Notes under the pieces: generated by a model
Database searches by the model: none
Told to the model about the DNA's origin: nothing
Seen by the model: the letters and a program-made list of their open reading frames with translations, nothing else
Part shown: positions 46,425-56,949 of the stretch, one piece after another
Layout of the letters: every line of letters begins with the position of its first letter
Position numbering within the stretch: position 1 is the first letter of the stretch
Made by a program: the position numbers and the translations under genes
NCBI RefSeq assembly: GCF_022605725.1
Contig: NC_065548.1
Location: forward strand, 4,869,644 to 4,933,643
Direction of reading: 5' to 3'
From: Anthonomus grandis grandis
Taxonomy: Eukaryota; Arthropoda; Insecta; Coleoptera; Curculionidae
Length of the DNA: 64,000 nucleotides

Positions 46425-47600
46425 AGTTACGACGAACAAATGTTTTTTTTTGCATTTTCTTAACTATAGACCCATCTCGTTACTTTCGAATATCGCAAAA
46501 ATATATGAAAAATTCTTAAAGAGACGGTTAATATCTTTCTTAGCAAAATACTCTGGTCTTTCAGATAAACAGTTCGTTTAACAAACTCCAATTAACGAAT
46601 TACCTGTATAACAACTTGGATAAATCAAAGCCACTACTGTGCATATTTGCTGATCTCTCAAAGGCATTCGATCCTGTTGACGACGACTTTATTCTTATGA
46701 CATTAGGGGTATGGGTTATAAACCAATTAAAAGCTGTTTAAGCAATAACAAGCAACTTGTCAAAATAAATAATGTAAAAAGTACCTTAAAAAAATAACTT
46801 GCGGAGTACCTCAAGGCACTGTACCTTTATTGTGTATTCTATATGTCAACGACTTACTTGAAATGAGTACCTTGGGACAAATAATAAGCTACGCAGATGA
46901 TACTGCTATTTTTTACTTTGGTGATTCATGGCAATCTGTAAAAGTTAAAGCTGAGAAAGATTTTACAAACATTGTGAATTGGCTTCAAATAAACAAACTG
47001 TATTTAAATATATCTAAAATAAAATACTTAACATTTACATCTTATGCAAGCAATTTGCCAAAAATGGAACCACTTAAAATAGACACATACATTTTAGTAC
47101 CAGAAGCAGAAGTAATGAAATATTTGGGCGTAACAATAGACAGACACTTAAAATGGGGTGTACACGCATCTGAAGTAACAAATAAAATAAGAACTCTATT
47201 ATTTAAATTTAAACGACTTAAAGAATTTTTGGATTTAGAACACTTGAAAACATTATATTTTACTTTAGTGCAATCACACCTAACTTAGCGGATGGGGTGG
47301 AATAAGAAACTGTCATATGCGTTCTCTTGAAGTTGGCCAAAAATTAATGATAAAAATAAACTGTTTCCTTTCAATCAGCTTTTTGCTAATACTGGCATAT
47401 TTGATTTGCGGCAATTATTGCTAATGAACCTAAAGGAGGCATTGCTGATGAAAATATAATTCATTCCTATGCAATTGGAGCTCAGAATCAGAATGCATTA
47501 GTACCCCGAAGTAGAAAAAATTACAGATCTCGGAAATTGAATTATTACAAAAAAAAACACTGAACAAGACATATACAGGATATGACCCAAATCCTAAAAA
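46425..47600 (+). pseudogene. LINE ORF2 remnant, reverse transcriptase to C-terminus
   Basis: The plus strand starts with NYRPISLLSNIAKIYEKFLK (about 46467-46526), then frameshifted FADLSKAFDPVDDDF (46642-46690) and CGVPQGTVPLLCILYVNDLL. From 46830 an uninterrupted 152-codon stretch contains YADDTAIFYF (catalytic YADD), NWLQINKLYLNISKIKYL and MKYLGVTIDRHLKWGVHASE, typical of the palm and thumb. After a stop at 47286 the C-terminal region continues in broken frames (FANTGIFDLRQLLLMN, then YAIGAQNQNALVPRSRKNYR). 5' end and endonuclease missing. It does not encode a complete enzyme. Confidence 0.8.
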
Positions 47601-47826
47601 AAAGAAGACTTTTAATAATAAACTCGTCAAAATATAAATTACCTGTAGCGAACTTAGTCCGGGAACAAATTGTTATTATTATTCTTTATTTTTATCTACG
47701 TTTTATTATTGCTATTATTATGTATAGGTGTAATAAGTTATCACGTACAAGTAGTATGCTACTACTTCTGTGATTATTGCCAATTAATCATTTTGTAATT
47801 TTTTTTTATTATTGTAAATAAACTGA

Positions 47827-47831
<5 letters not shown>

Positions 47832-47860
<29 letters not shown>

Positions 47861-47861
47861 T
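47832..47861 (+). repeat. (TTA)n microsatellite, likely LINE tail
   Basis: About ten TTA units. It lies about 240 bp downstream of the LINE C-terminal debris and mirrors the (AAT)n tract at 48171-48197 that ends the opposite-strand LINE, so both are probably tails of related elements. Confidence 0.75.
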
Positions 47862-47864
47862 CCT

Positions 47865-48168
47865 CCCTAATACATTTAAGCACACAACAAAAGGAGTCAT
47901 GTAAACATCCTAGATACGTCATATTATGTCCAGTACATGACGTAAAATGTCTTAAAAGTACGTAAATATGACCTAGAATCCTGCGGAAAGTGGACGTCCT
48001 ATATACGTAGATGGGGTATCTACTGTGTACGTACATTACGTACAAAATACGTCTTTTGTAGTACGTACCTGTGCTGTTTGGGATACTTTGAAAACGCAGT
48101 TTTGTATGTTAGGAAATTTTAAAAAAAGATGAAGCAATGCTCTAAACCACGTTATTAAAAAAAATGCA

Positions 48169-48170
<2 letters not shown>
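47865..48170. other. ACGTAC-rich spacer between two LINE tails
   Basis: Contains many TACGTA, GTACGT and GGACGT motifs at 47915-48075, ending near CCTGTGCTGTTTGGG. No gene. See the related stretch at 44135-44280. Confidence 0.4.
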
Positions 48171-48199
<29 letters not shown>

Positions 48200-49900
48200 G
48201 GCCTTTATTTTTAACTCGGCGAATCTCAGCAGAGCTGTTTGGTTAACCGAGCATACATATTACAATCGAGAATTACATAATATTAATAAACATAATTTAA
48301 TAACAAAGAGAAAATAAATTTAAATAATAAATACACCAATACTTAAAAAAAAATAAAGTATTAAAAAACGAAGGTCTACACATTAATAAATTAAAGTGTA
48401 AAAGAAAAAATTACCATGTCATCGAGTACTTTCAGCAAGGCTGAAGATATACTGTATCCCTTTCTAAACCTAGATTAGCACGAAGCAACTAAATTATTTT
48501 CGTGTAAGTATTCAACAATCTGGTTATAAAGTACTCTCTCGAAAATCTTTGACAATACGGATAGTAAGCTAATGGGGCGTAATTCAGTGAATTTAATTGG
48601 ATTACTGATTTTTGGTAATGGGAATACAGTAGCATTCTTCCATTGATGTGGATACGTGCAGGCTTGAATGCGTTTGTTATAAAGTTCTACTAACATGGGA
48701 ATGATTACTGGATAACATAGTTTTATCATAACGAGGGAGAGCTGATCAGATCCCGAAGTATTAGAAGTAATCTGGCATAAGGCCTTATAGATATCACTAT
48801 TTGAACACATACTAAATTGAAATTTACTCTCAGTACATTTTGCGGTACGATACATTTTAAGTGTTTCTTTGTTGACTTTTGACTATATTTTTTGCACTGA
48901 ATCTAAAAAGAAATCGTTAATTTTTTGGGGATCCCTTAGAGAAGGAGGTAAATTAATAATTTTTTTTTGTTTTTCTATAAATGTTCGTTTCGTTTAGGTT
49001 ACTAAACTGTAGTAATGTACTCAATATATTCCTTTATGAACCAATGGCGTAAAATAATTTCTCACCTCTTTATAGTTTTCCCAGTCTTGGGTACCTCTAC
49101 TTTTTTTATACTTTGAAAAGAGTTTATTGCAATATTGCTTTAAAATTTTTTAAGTTTCTGTAAAGCATGGAGCGTTGTCTTTTGTGATGCGAACTGTTCT
49201 TAAAGGTGCATGGAAATTAAAAATATCTATAACTTTACTTGAGAGAATTTCAACTTTTTCATTGATATCGTTACAGTGAAATACCTCGTGCCAAGTTTGA
49301 TTTAGAAGATCAGACTCAAAATTCTGTTGACCAAAGTTCTTATAATTACGATACGTTACCATTTAAGGTAAAGTTTCAGGCACCTGAATGTTAAGACTGC
49401 AGTATATAAGTTCATGATCTGATTCCTTATATGCATTTGATAGTGTATAACATGTCCGCCTACAAACTTCTTATTGGATGTTATAAAAACGTCAATTAGG
49501 CTTGCTTTATCGCCAAAATAACGCATTGGGTTTGATACAAGTTGATATAATTCAAAATTATTGAGAAAAGTATCTACCGAGTTACTAATGCTATTATGAC
49601 ACAACAGATCTATGTTTAAATCTCTCATAAATACTAATTCATCACAATCATGGAAGAGGAATCATGTTGGCCACTGATCCCTCTAATATATTAAGTGCTT
49701 GCAAAGCATTAAAACGCGGAGGACGATAGAAAATTTCTACCCCCAAAGTGATATTATTAATTTTAGTTGTTAGCCAACGTTGTACTCAAGTTTCTTCTTG
49801 TGAAATGTTATCCAAAACATTTACAATTAAATTGCTACGTACGTACACACCAACACCACCTCGACGGCCCTGTCTGATATAGAACCTTTATAATCTTGTT
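48171..49900 (-). pseudogene. LINE remnant, endonuclease to start of reverse transcriptase, minus strand
   Basis: On the minus strand from 49890: RRGGVGVYVRSNLIVNVLDN (endonuclease), then LTTKINNITLGVEIFYRPPR, then at 49628 MRDLNIDLLCHNSISNSVDT with FGDKASLIDVFIT, the endonuclease C-terminus. 49362-49150 continues with the linker (KVIDIFNFHAPLRTVRI). 48855-48475 has the reverse-transcriptase N-terminus (PHQWKNATVFPLPKI, RPISLLSVLSKIFERVL). The palm with YADD is absent. The sequence passes into an AATAAAGGCC-type 3' end and an (ATT)n tail (48171-48197 on the plus strand). So it lost an internal piece and the 5' end. Confidence 0.75.
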
Positions 49901-49954
49901 ATAGAAATTATAGAACGCTTTTTTGGGTTATTTTTGCGCTAAAATAAGTCACAG

Positions 49955-50720
49955 TGTGTGATAATTCCGAGGATAATTCAAAGTAACATTAGGATTGTCT
50001 AAGGTCTGTCCATAATCAACAGACAGCATTTGGTCCTGTTTAGTCGTAGGCCTAACTCCTAACTAGCAACTATCGTATCATCCGCATGTTGTAAATTTTG
50101 CATCTTTTTTCCGTCAATAGAGACTCTGTCTTCTCAGTTTTCCATAGTTTTTCTAATAAACCATTCTCCATCTATGTTGAAGAGAATTGGGAAGAGTTCA
50201 TAGACGATGAAATCTGTTGAGGATTTTCTTTCTATTTGTTAGTACTCTATTTTTATCGTACAGGGCTTTTAGGATATATATGAGATGTTCCGATACCCAT
50301 CTTATCAGGATGCTCCATTGTACGCTGTCAGATGCTTTTCAAAGTTAAGAGAACAAAACATAGCTGGTACATTATACTCGTATGTTTTTCCTATTATTTT
50401 TCCTAGGCTCATAAGTTGATGTCACTCCGGCATTAACCCTGTTGATTCTGAAGGGACCTGAGGTAGAAGATCAGAAGTTTTTTAATAATTTCTGTATAAC
50501 TCTCAAAAAACTTGTTACATTCATCTTTTGCCCCGTTTATAAGTAGAGGGATGTAGACTGATTCCGTCCATCTGTTACGTCGTTTTCCATGTTTTCAGCA
50601 GATTTGTTGCAGTCTTTAGCGACGCTGTTTTAAGATTTAGGCAATTTTTGAAGTTTCTCTTTCTGTGAGACCATCAGATTGATACAGTAGATTCTTCCCT
50701 CATAAAATATGTTAGGATAA
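49955..50720 (-). pseudogene. Reverse-transcriptase remnant of a different LINE
   Basis: On the minus strand: TESVYIPLLINGAKDECNKF near 50560-50500, a LCFVLLTLKSI / NFEKHLTAYNGAS stretch near 50350 (VDFEKAFDSVQW-like), and KKMQNLQHADDTIVASELGV near 50120-50060 with the catalytic ADD. This wording differs from the Jockey-like copies nearby. Stops and frameshifts throughout; clade uncertain. Confidence 0.5.
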
Positions 50721-52079
50721 ATCAAAGTGAAAATAGGTCATAAGAAACTAAAACTTATCTCACTCCTTAGCCAACCTCGAACACAGTCGGTGTATATATA
50801 TTAAACACGATATTCGCAAAACAAATAAAGACGTTGACCACCAATGAGACAAAAGAGCTTCAAAAAACTGAACTCTTGATAAGGTACGACCTGCCGGGAG
50901 ACCAACTGACGGCAACCACTATTGCCGCCGACATCTCATTATTTTTTGACGGCCACCCTGCCGATTTTATAGGCCACTATGTGTATACCATCTGTCATTT
51001 CGGTTATTGCCATTAAAACGCGAGATTATTAAGATGTTTGTTTTGACTGTCATAAGTGAATTGGAGATCATTCAGTTGGGTCTTCGGGTCCAACTGCAAA
51101 GTGATAAAAAATAATTAAAAAATTTAGAAAAATATTGTTTCTACAGTATTGTCTTTCCAAGGATGTACTTGCCTCTTTCCCTAAATTTTGATGAAAATTT
51201 TCAATGCATCAACATGCATGAGGTAAAGGCTGAAACGCACTATCTAAAGAAAAATATTAATGAGATGCAACGTATCCACGATCCTGAGAGAGAAACTCAT
51301 TGAAAGTGTGCACCAAATCAGATCTTAGAATTTTGGATATCTCAACTATATTTAAAGTAAAGATTAAGTATTCTTAGGATCATATTATGAAGCATCTTAC
51401 ATAGGACTCATCTTGGATCACTGGAATATCACTGAGAGTTCCAAGATGTCCATAACTTAGAAATAGTAATCTGTTTAAAGTGTTAAACTAGGTCTACTTT
51501 TATTTAAAAAAAAATAAGATATTACAAAGTAATAATTAAACAGGTAAATGAAAGTTGAGAAAGTTGAATTGATTGCAAACTGACCCAGACCTTCAATTTG
51601 CACTATTTGATTGCTTAATCTCGGCTGATGTCTCTTTTTATTCATGATAGAACCAGTTTCTTCAAATTTGGCTACTTTTGACCTGGACGCCTTTCGTCAA
51701 AACGTTAAGCTGTCCTTAAAAATCCTGGGGATCATAAATGAAAATAATGTCTACACGTTCAACTATGCTGTACATAGTGGTTAAAAAATGGTATAAATTG
51801 AACGGAAAGTCACTTGTTCTTAAAATAATACCAGTTACTTTTCAAGTAAATTCTATGATAATAAAATTCGAATATTTAATATCAACAATTTTGTTCGACA
51901 AAAAATTATAAGACATGTTTAGAATTCTTAAGAAACAATGCAATTAATTTAACGTAGCCATCATTTTGAACATTTAATTAAAATTAAATAAAAGAATGTT
52001 CAAAAATGTGTTTTCATTTATTGCATTCCTTGACAAATTAAGAGAAATGTTCTGAAACCTGTATCATTTCTATCGTATC
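50721..52079. other. No recognisable gene
   Basis: A patch at 50830-51010 is less AT-rich and open on the plus strand for 60 codons, but has no recognisable domain. The rest is AT-rich without repeat boundaries that I can see. Confidence 0.35.
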
Positions 52080-52860
52080 ATTGGAAAGCATTTTGCAAGA
52101 GCTTCAAGATGTGTATCACTCGATCCTCCTTTCTGCTTTTAGGGGTGTATCTTACCCTGTAGAAAGGGTTGTTAATAAGGGTGGGATAGTAGGCTTGTTT
52201 TTTCCCCCTTCGTTTTATAGAAACTGTTTTCAGCGTTTTTTTATTCAGTTTCTCGTGCCTATGGTTATTTTAGGTTTTAAAAATGTTTTTAGTTTCCCAC
52301 TAGCTTTGTCCCTTTCTTCTCTTTACTATCCTTGTCTTGATAAAATAACCCAGCAGAAACTGCAACGTGTACAAAAGTTTCATTTTCTTACATTTGTGTA
52401 TCTATAAAAACCAAGAGCCAAAATAGCTGTTAGAGAAATTAATTCCAAGAAATGCGATTCACGATAGAGATATAAGACATTAGACTCTGACATTGCCACA
52501 CCATAACACAGCTCTTTTCTCATGTAGTTATACTTACATTGCCGTAACAATTTTTAATCGATTTAGACCTAATTTTTCAATTCCAATATCTCGCTTTAAA
52601 AATGATTATAACACTTTGTTCTTAGAGGAACAATTGCACAATTAGTTCTTTGTTCTTTGTGGATTTATAAATGTGTTTAATTAATTTTTGTTCTCTCAAT
52701 TTGTTCTTTGGTTAATTTTTATATTACTATTACTGCTTGTTTTAAAAAATATTTGTAATTATTACTATTAGGGTTAAGAGATAAAATTAGCTTTGGCTAA
52801 TCTTCGCCTTTTTGGGCAAATGTAATGTAATGTACATTTGATACCAAATAAAGACATATT
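52080..52860 (+). mobile_element. LINE 3' fragment, plus strand
   Basis: The frame ending at 52407 includes PCLDKITQQKLQRVQKFHFL, matching the L-E-R-V-Q-N-x-x-L-R-F block near the LINE ORF2 C-terminus (compare LERVQNKFLRFCL at 53.5 kb). Shifted frames follow (AVREINSKKCDSR), then an AT-rich 3' UTR with TTTGGCTAATCTTCGCCTTT and AATAAAG, ending in the (TATT)n tract shared with the next element. Confidence 0.55.
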
Positions 52861-53168
52861 TATTTATTTATTTATTTATTTATACACGGAATCAACCCCA
52901 TTACAAAAAATATATATATTTCTGAAAAAGAAATAAAAGCTATACTACCTAACCACTAATTACTAATTAACAATAATTATCAGACTTAATCTTAATACCA
53001 AGGATAATTAAACCGTTTTACAAGTAGTAACAATATTCTCTCAAAATCAGAACAATTAACAATGCAAAATTAGCTAAGAAAAAACAAAATATATTATTAT
53101 CAATGACAATGATCAAATGTATTTCAAATTATTAATCATATGGCAAAATTAATTCAAAAAACAAAATC

Positions 53169-54659
53169 CTACAAACTCTTAATAAGACTCCTAAAATGTA
53201 ATAAGGAAATTCCCAAAACTTCAATTCCAGTAGAGTTTACCAGCCTCAAAATCCTTTCGACAGGCGAGTGCATAGCATAGTTGGTACGATGATAAGGCAA
53301 AGAAAACAATCGATTTGCCCTCAGATTACGGTATGGAATATTAAATGAAATCCTATTAAGTAGTTCGGGACAAATCACAAGGCCATTCAAAAGTTTATAA
53401 ATAAACACCAAATCATTCTCAGTGCGTCTCTTAAGTAAACTCCGCATATTCAGCATGTTCATTGCTTCATCATAACAATAGTCATTAGGAACTGGAATGC
53501 GAAGTTTATAAAGGCAGAATCGTAGAAATTTATTTTGAACCCTCTCCAGTGCCATACAATTATTCATGTACAGAGGAGACCAAATTATTGATCCATACTT
53601 CAACAAAGAGACAACAAGTGATATGTACAACCTTTTGCAAGTTTCAACTGACAGATCCTTACAATTGCGCAAGACAAAACCAAGGACCTTAGATGCTTTA
53701 GTTATAATAGTATTTACATGGGTATTAAAATTCAATTGTTCATCAAAAAAGATACCAAGGTCCTTTACTACTTCAGTGTACCTAAGATTCACATTATCAA
53801 TAGTATAGGAGGAAGTTACCCGTTTGTTTCTTTTGTAGAAACTAATGTAACTGCATTTACCCACATTCAGAGCCAAACTATTACCAACACACCATTCACA
53901 CAATCTATTTAGATCATCTTGCAAGAGAACCATGTCTTGTTCTGAACTGATCACCCTATAAAACTTGAAATCATCGGCAAATAACAAAAAATTACTATTT
54001 TTAAAGCAAACCAAAATATCATTAATGAAAATATTGAACAACAGGGGAGAACAATGACCACCCTGTGGAACCCCAGAGGTCACACTGATAAGATGCGACC
54101 TAGCATCCCCAATTTGTACCTGCTGAAATCTGTCAGAAAGAAAACTTGCAAACCAGGCCACCAAACAATCTGAAAAACCAAAAAGTCTCAATTTTTCTAA
54201 TAATAAGCTATGCTTGACACTGTCAAATGCCTTGGAAAAGTCTGTATATATTACATCCACTTTTTCACCCCTCTCCAAAGCACTTAACAGAGCACCCTGA
54301 TACAGCAATAAGTTTGTAATAGCAGACTTGCCACGACTGAAGCCATGCTGTTCACTTAACAGAAGTTCTTTGCAATAAAAATTAATTTGGTCATAAATAA
54401 GACTGTCTAGAAAATTTGGGATGGCAGACTGTACACACACGCTCCTGTAATTGATCATTTCATTAGCAGTACCACATTTAAATATAGGCGTAATAAAACT
54501 GAGTTTCCACTCGGATGGAAGAACTGTCAAGTCTAAAGACCTACTGAATAAAATAAAGAGGGGATAAGAGAGGGCACATACACATTTTCTCAAAAAATAA
54601 TTGGGTATACCATCAGGGCCAGCACTAAGTTTACCCCTTAAATCGAAAGATCTTATCAA
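53169..54659 (-). pseudogene. LINE reverse transcriptase, 496-residue open frame
   Basis: An uninterrupted stretch of the ORF2 protein that copies LINE RNA into DNA at the nick made by its endonuclease. Motifs in order: SAGPDGIPN (12-20), the N-terminal PIFKCGTANEMINYR (58-72), EQHGFSRGKSAITNL (103-117), YTDFSKAFDSV (138-148, first catalytic D140), SGVPQGGHCSPLLFNIFIND (195-214), FADDFKFY (227-234, catalytic DD), then the LGIFFDEQLNFNTHV thumb region, LERVQNKFLRFCL and a C-terminus with PVERILRLVNS. FADD instead of YADD is seen in several LINE groups. The methionine at 54659 is only the first Met in frame; protein similarity continues upstream in another frame, so the true gene is broken by frameshift. 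Confidence 0.85.
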
Positions 54660-54701
54660 AAATTAATCCAATAGATAATTTAGGATTTGGAATAGTCATG
54701 T

Positions 54702-55555
54702 TTACACCAGCCTGCCGAGAAGGTAAGACATTATTATCTCTATTATAGACAGTAGAAAAAAACCTGCAATTTGTTCACAACCTGCAAACTCCCCATCATT
54801 ATAGGTCATCAAATCAGGAAGCCTATTCGTTGCTCTCCTGTTATTAAACTTATACCAAAAACTTTTGGGGTTTGTATAAAGTAACTGGTCCAAATTTGAA
54901 ATAAAGTTCTGGTAACAAGTCTCCGTTAGAGTTTTCCACCTAGCTCTAAGATCTGAAAAGACTTCGTAGTCTGCAACAGTATGACTAGACTGATATTTTT
55001 TATGTGAAATTTTATTTTGCTGGATCAAGTACTTTAACTCCCCTGAAAACCAACTGGGAAAAGACGAGGTTTTGAATCTCTTAAGAGGCACAAACAAAGC
55101 TATAGCCATATTCAATATATGATAGAACTCTGAAACCGCATCATCAATATTAATTACATTCAAAACACTCATTCATCAACTCCACACAAATAACTATTAA
55201 CACCCAAATAATTTGCATTTCTAAAGTCATAGAAGAACTGTACAAAATTTAAAGTTTTTTCTTTACCATTGTTAAAAGTTAACTCAAAATGATAAGGCTT
55301 ATGATATACAGATTTATCAAAAACATAGTCAACAGCTTCACTCACCACTAGATCATTCCTATTTGTAAAAGTGAGATCAAGAAAGGCATTTCTATCATTT
55401 GGCACAAAATTCCTATGAAAAAAGTTAAGGTAAGAATAAAACTCCCCAAGTATTAATTCACATGAGTTAGGTGGGCATCTAACAATAGTTTCAAACTTAT
55501 TATTTTCCCAAAGAGCATCCGGAACATTAAAATCACCAAAAATAATAAATCTCTA
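54702..55555 (-). pseudogene. Same LINE: endonuclease C-terminus and linker, frameshifted
   Basis: From 55550 the minus strand reads IIFGDFNVPDALWENNKF, then NDRNAFLDLTFTNRNDLVVS, the last part of an apurinic-type endonuclease. A frameshift near 55165 leads into SVLNVINIDDAVSEFYHILN and PLKRFKTSSFPSWFSGELKY (linker). A second shift lies at a run of 7 A near 54755, after which NNVLPSRQAGVNM continues. A third lies near 54655 before the reverse-transcriptase frame. The linker matches the fragment at 13.2-13.5 kb, so both belong to one family. Confidence 0.8.
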
Positions 55556-55790
55556 TTAGATATACTGATAGTCCTAAGATATATCCTATGCACATCTTTG
55601 AGATATAAATGGATATCTACTCTATATTAGATGTAATATCTATATATTCCCTATATCCTGGATATAGAAGGACATTTGGATAACCAGACGATATTTGTTG
55701 GCTATCCTGAATATCCTATACAGATACTGGATATCCATAGCAGATATCCTGTGGACTCCTAGTCTATATACTGTGTTATCTGGGTAAAGA
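55556..55790. repeat. GATATCC-rich degenerate short-motif repeat
   Basis: GGATAT, ATATCC and TATCCTG variants occur more than ten times in 230 bp, on both strands because the motif is nearly palindromic (GGATATCC). It ends near CTGTGTTATCTGGGTAAAG. No gene. It could be the end of an uncharacterised repeat family next to the LINE. Confidence 0.55.
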
Positions 55791-55999
55791 CAGTTTAGCT
55801 TATGCAACTAACGAAGGGTTAAAATCTAATAGGAAAAAATCAATTCAAACCTTATTAAAATCAATTTTTTTATCGAAATATGTCCACGTTGCATCAAAAT
55901 ATTGTGGGAACTCTCAAAATAGAAATTAACCAATCCAAAAATTCCGAAATTCTCAAGAAAACCCGTCACAGATCGACATCTACACATTTTTTTATTATT

Positions 56000-56633
56000 A
56001 TCGTGTGCCTATCAGCGGCGCCAATCACCAAAAAAAACCGATTCGCACGACAAAAAGTCGACGTTTATGATGATGATGTTGATGTCCCACACTTCGCACC
56101 GAAAAACCTAAAGCTCGACGCACACTTATCCGTTCATGTTGATCGGGTCCGTCCGAACTCGCAACATCGAAACGGCAACAAAAACCGAAAATTCGAAATT
56201 TTCATTCCACCTCTGCCGTGCGTACAATAATAGCGTAGAGTGTACGAGCGAGCGAGCGAGCGTAAGTAGTTGGAAGCAGCGTTTCGCCTCATTTCGTCGC
56301 GAGATCCCGCTTCGAAAGCGACGACGCATCAGCGGATACTTTTCGAAATAATATCGTTTGTTGAGCGAAAAATCGCGCGCGACTCAGAAAAAAAAAACGT
56401 TTTCGAAAATTCACGGCTCCGATTCTGAGGCATGTTCTACAGACGACGGTTCCGGAGACTTTTTTCTCGGTCAGAAGTGTTTTTCAGCGACGCGTACTGA
56501 GAGTTGGTTTTTATTTTTAATAATCTGAGTGGTGGTCGAGCACCCTGGAGGGTAGTTTTTGCTTTTTTTTTTCTGGAGGTGTTTTTTCTATTTAGTGTTC
56601 GTCCCGTTTAAGGAATGTGTTTAGGTGTGAGTG
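56000..56633 (+). promoter_or_regulatory. CpG-containing region: promoter and 5' UTR of a candidate host gene
   Basis: Composition shifts abruptly from AT-rich to a mix with many CG dinucleotides (GAGCGAGCGAGCGAGCG at about 56245, TTTCGTCGCGAGATCCCG, AATCGCGCGCGACTC). No TATA box is evident. Open frames here on both strands (55880-56351) overlap each other and look incidental. An upstream ATG at 56615 opens a 14-codon frame that overlaps the proposed start, as in many long insect leaders. Direct evidence is composition only. Confidence 0.45.
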
Positions 56634-56687
56634 ATGCTGTCCACGGCATTGCTCAGTGATAACGCTCTGTATGCAACCGACCTATGT
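56634..56687 (+). CDS. Candidate first coding exon of an unidentified host gene
   Basis: ATG at 56634 opens MLSTALLSDNALYATDLC, and the 18th codon ends exactly at a strong donor, TGT|GTAAGTAAG (56688). Composition matches the CpG-containing leader and is unlike the LINE and transposon sequence around it. Downstream lies more than 7 kb of AT-rich sequence without a continuing exon, so the next exon should be beyond the window. I do not recognise the protein. Long leader, upstream ATG and very long first intron are usual for insect regulatory genes, but that is only an impression. The alternative is a non-coding first exon with the same donor. Confidence 0.4.
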
Positions 56688-56949
56688 GTAAGTAAGTAAT
56701 TTTTTTTTTGTGCGTGACGCGTGATTTTTTTATTTCGACGGTTTTGTGTTTTTTTTTTAGTCGTAATATTTGACAAAATTTTCAAGGTTTTTATAAACAA
56801 AAATTTTTTTTTTTATTCGTGGTTTTTGAACAGAAATTTTTTAATATTTCGACCAATTTTTCAGCTATAGTTGAGCTTCAAATAATAATTTTTTCCCATA
56901 TTTTCAATTTTTTTTTCTGAAAATCTACTTTTAAAAAAAATTAAACAGA

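Larger units (their letters stand above)
52860..55555 (-). mobile_element. 5'-truncated Jockey-like LINE, best preserved in the window
   Basis: Runs on the minus strand from a truncated endonuclease (GDFNVPDALWENNKF, about 55545-55500) through linker and reverse transcriptase to a 3' UTR, ending at (TTTA)n, 52856-52883. It meets the plus-strand LINE fragment tail to tail at that tract. The 5' truncation abuts a GATATCC-rich stretch. Non-autonomous now because the N-terminal endonuclease and ORF1 are missing. Confidence 0.85.

Noticed and set aside
53566..53912. Plus-strand open frames over the LINE
   Set aside because: Antisense to the reverse transcriptase; no motif.
55880..56351. Open frames of 116, 71 and 67 codons in the CpG-rich region
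   Set aside because: They overlap on both strands, have no domain, and are explained by fewer stop codons in GC-richer DNA. A promoter or leader reading fits better.
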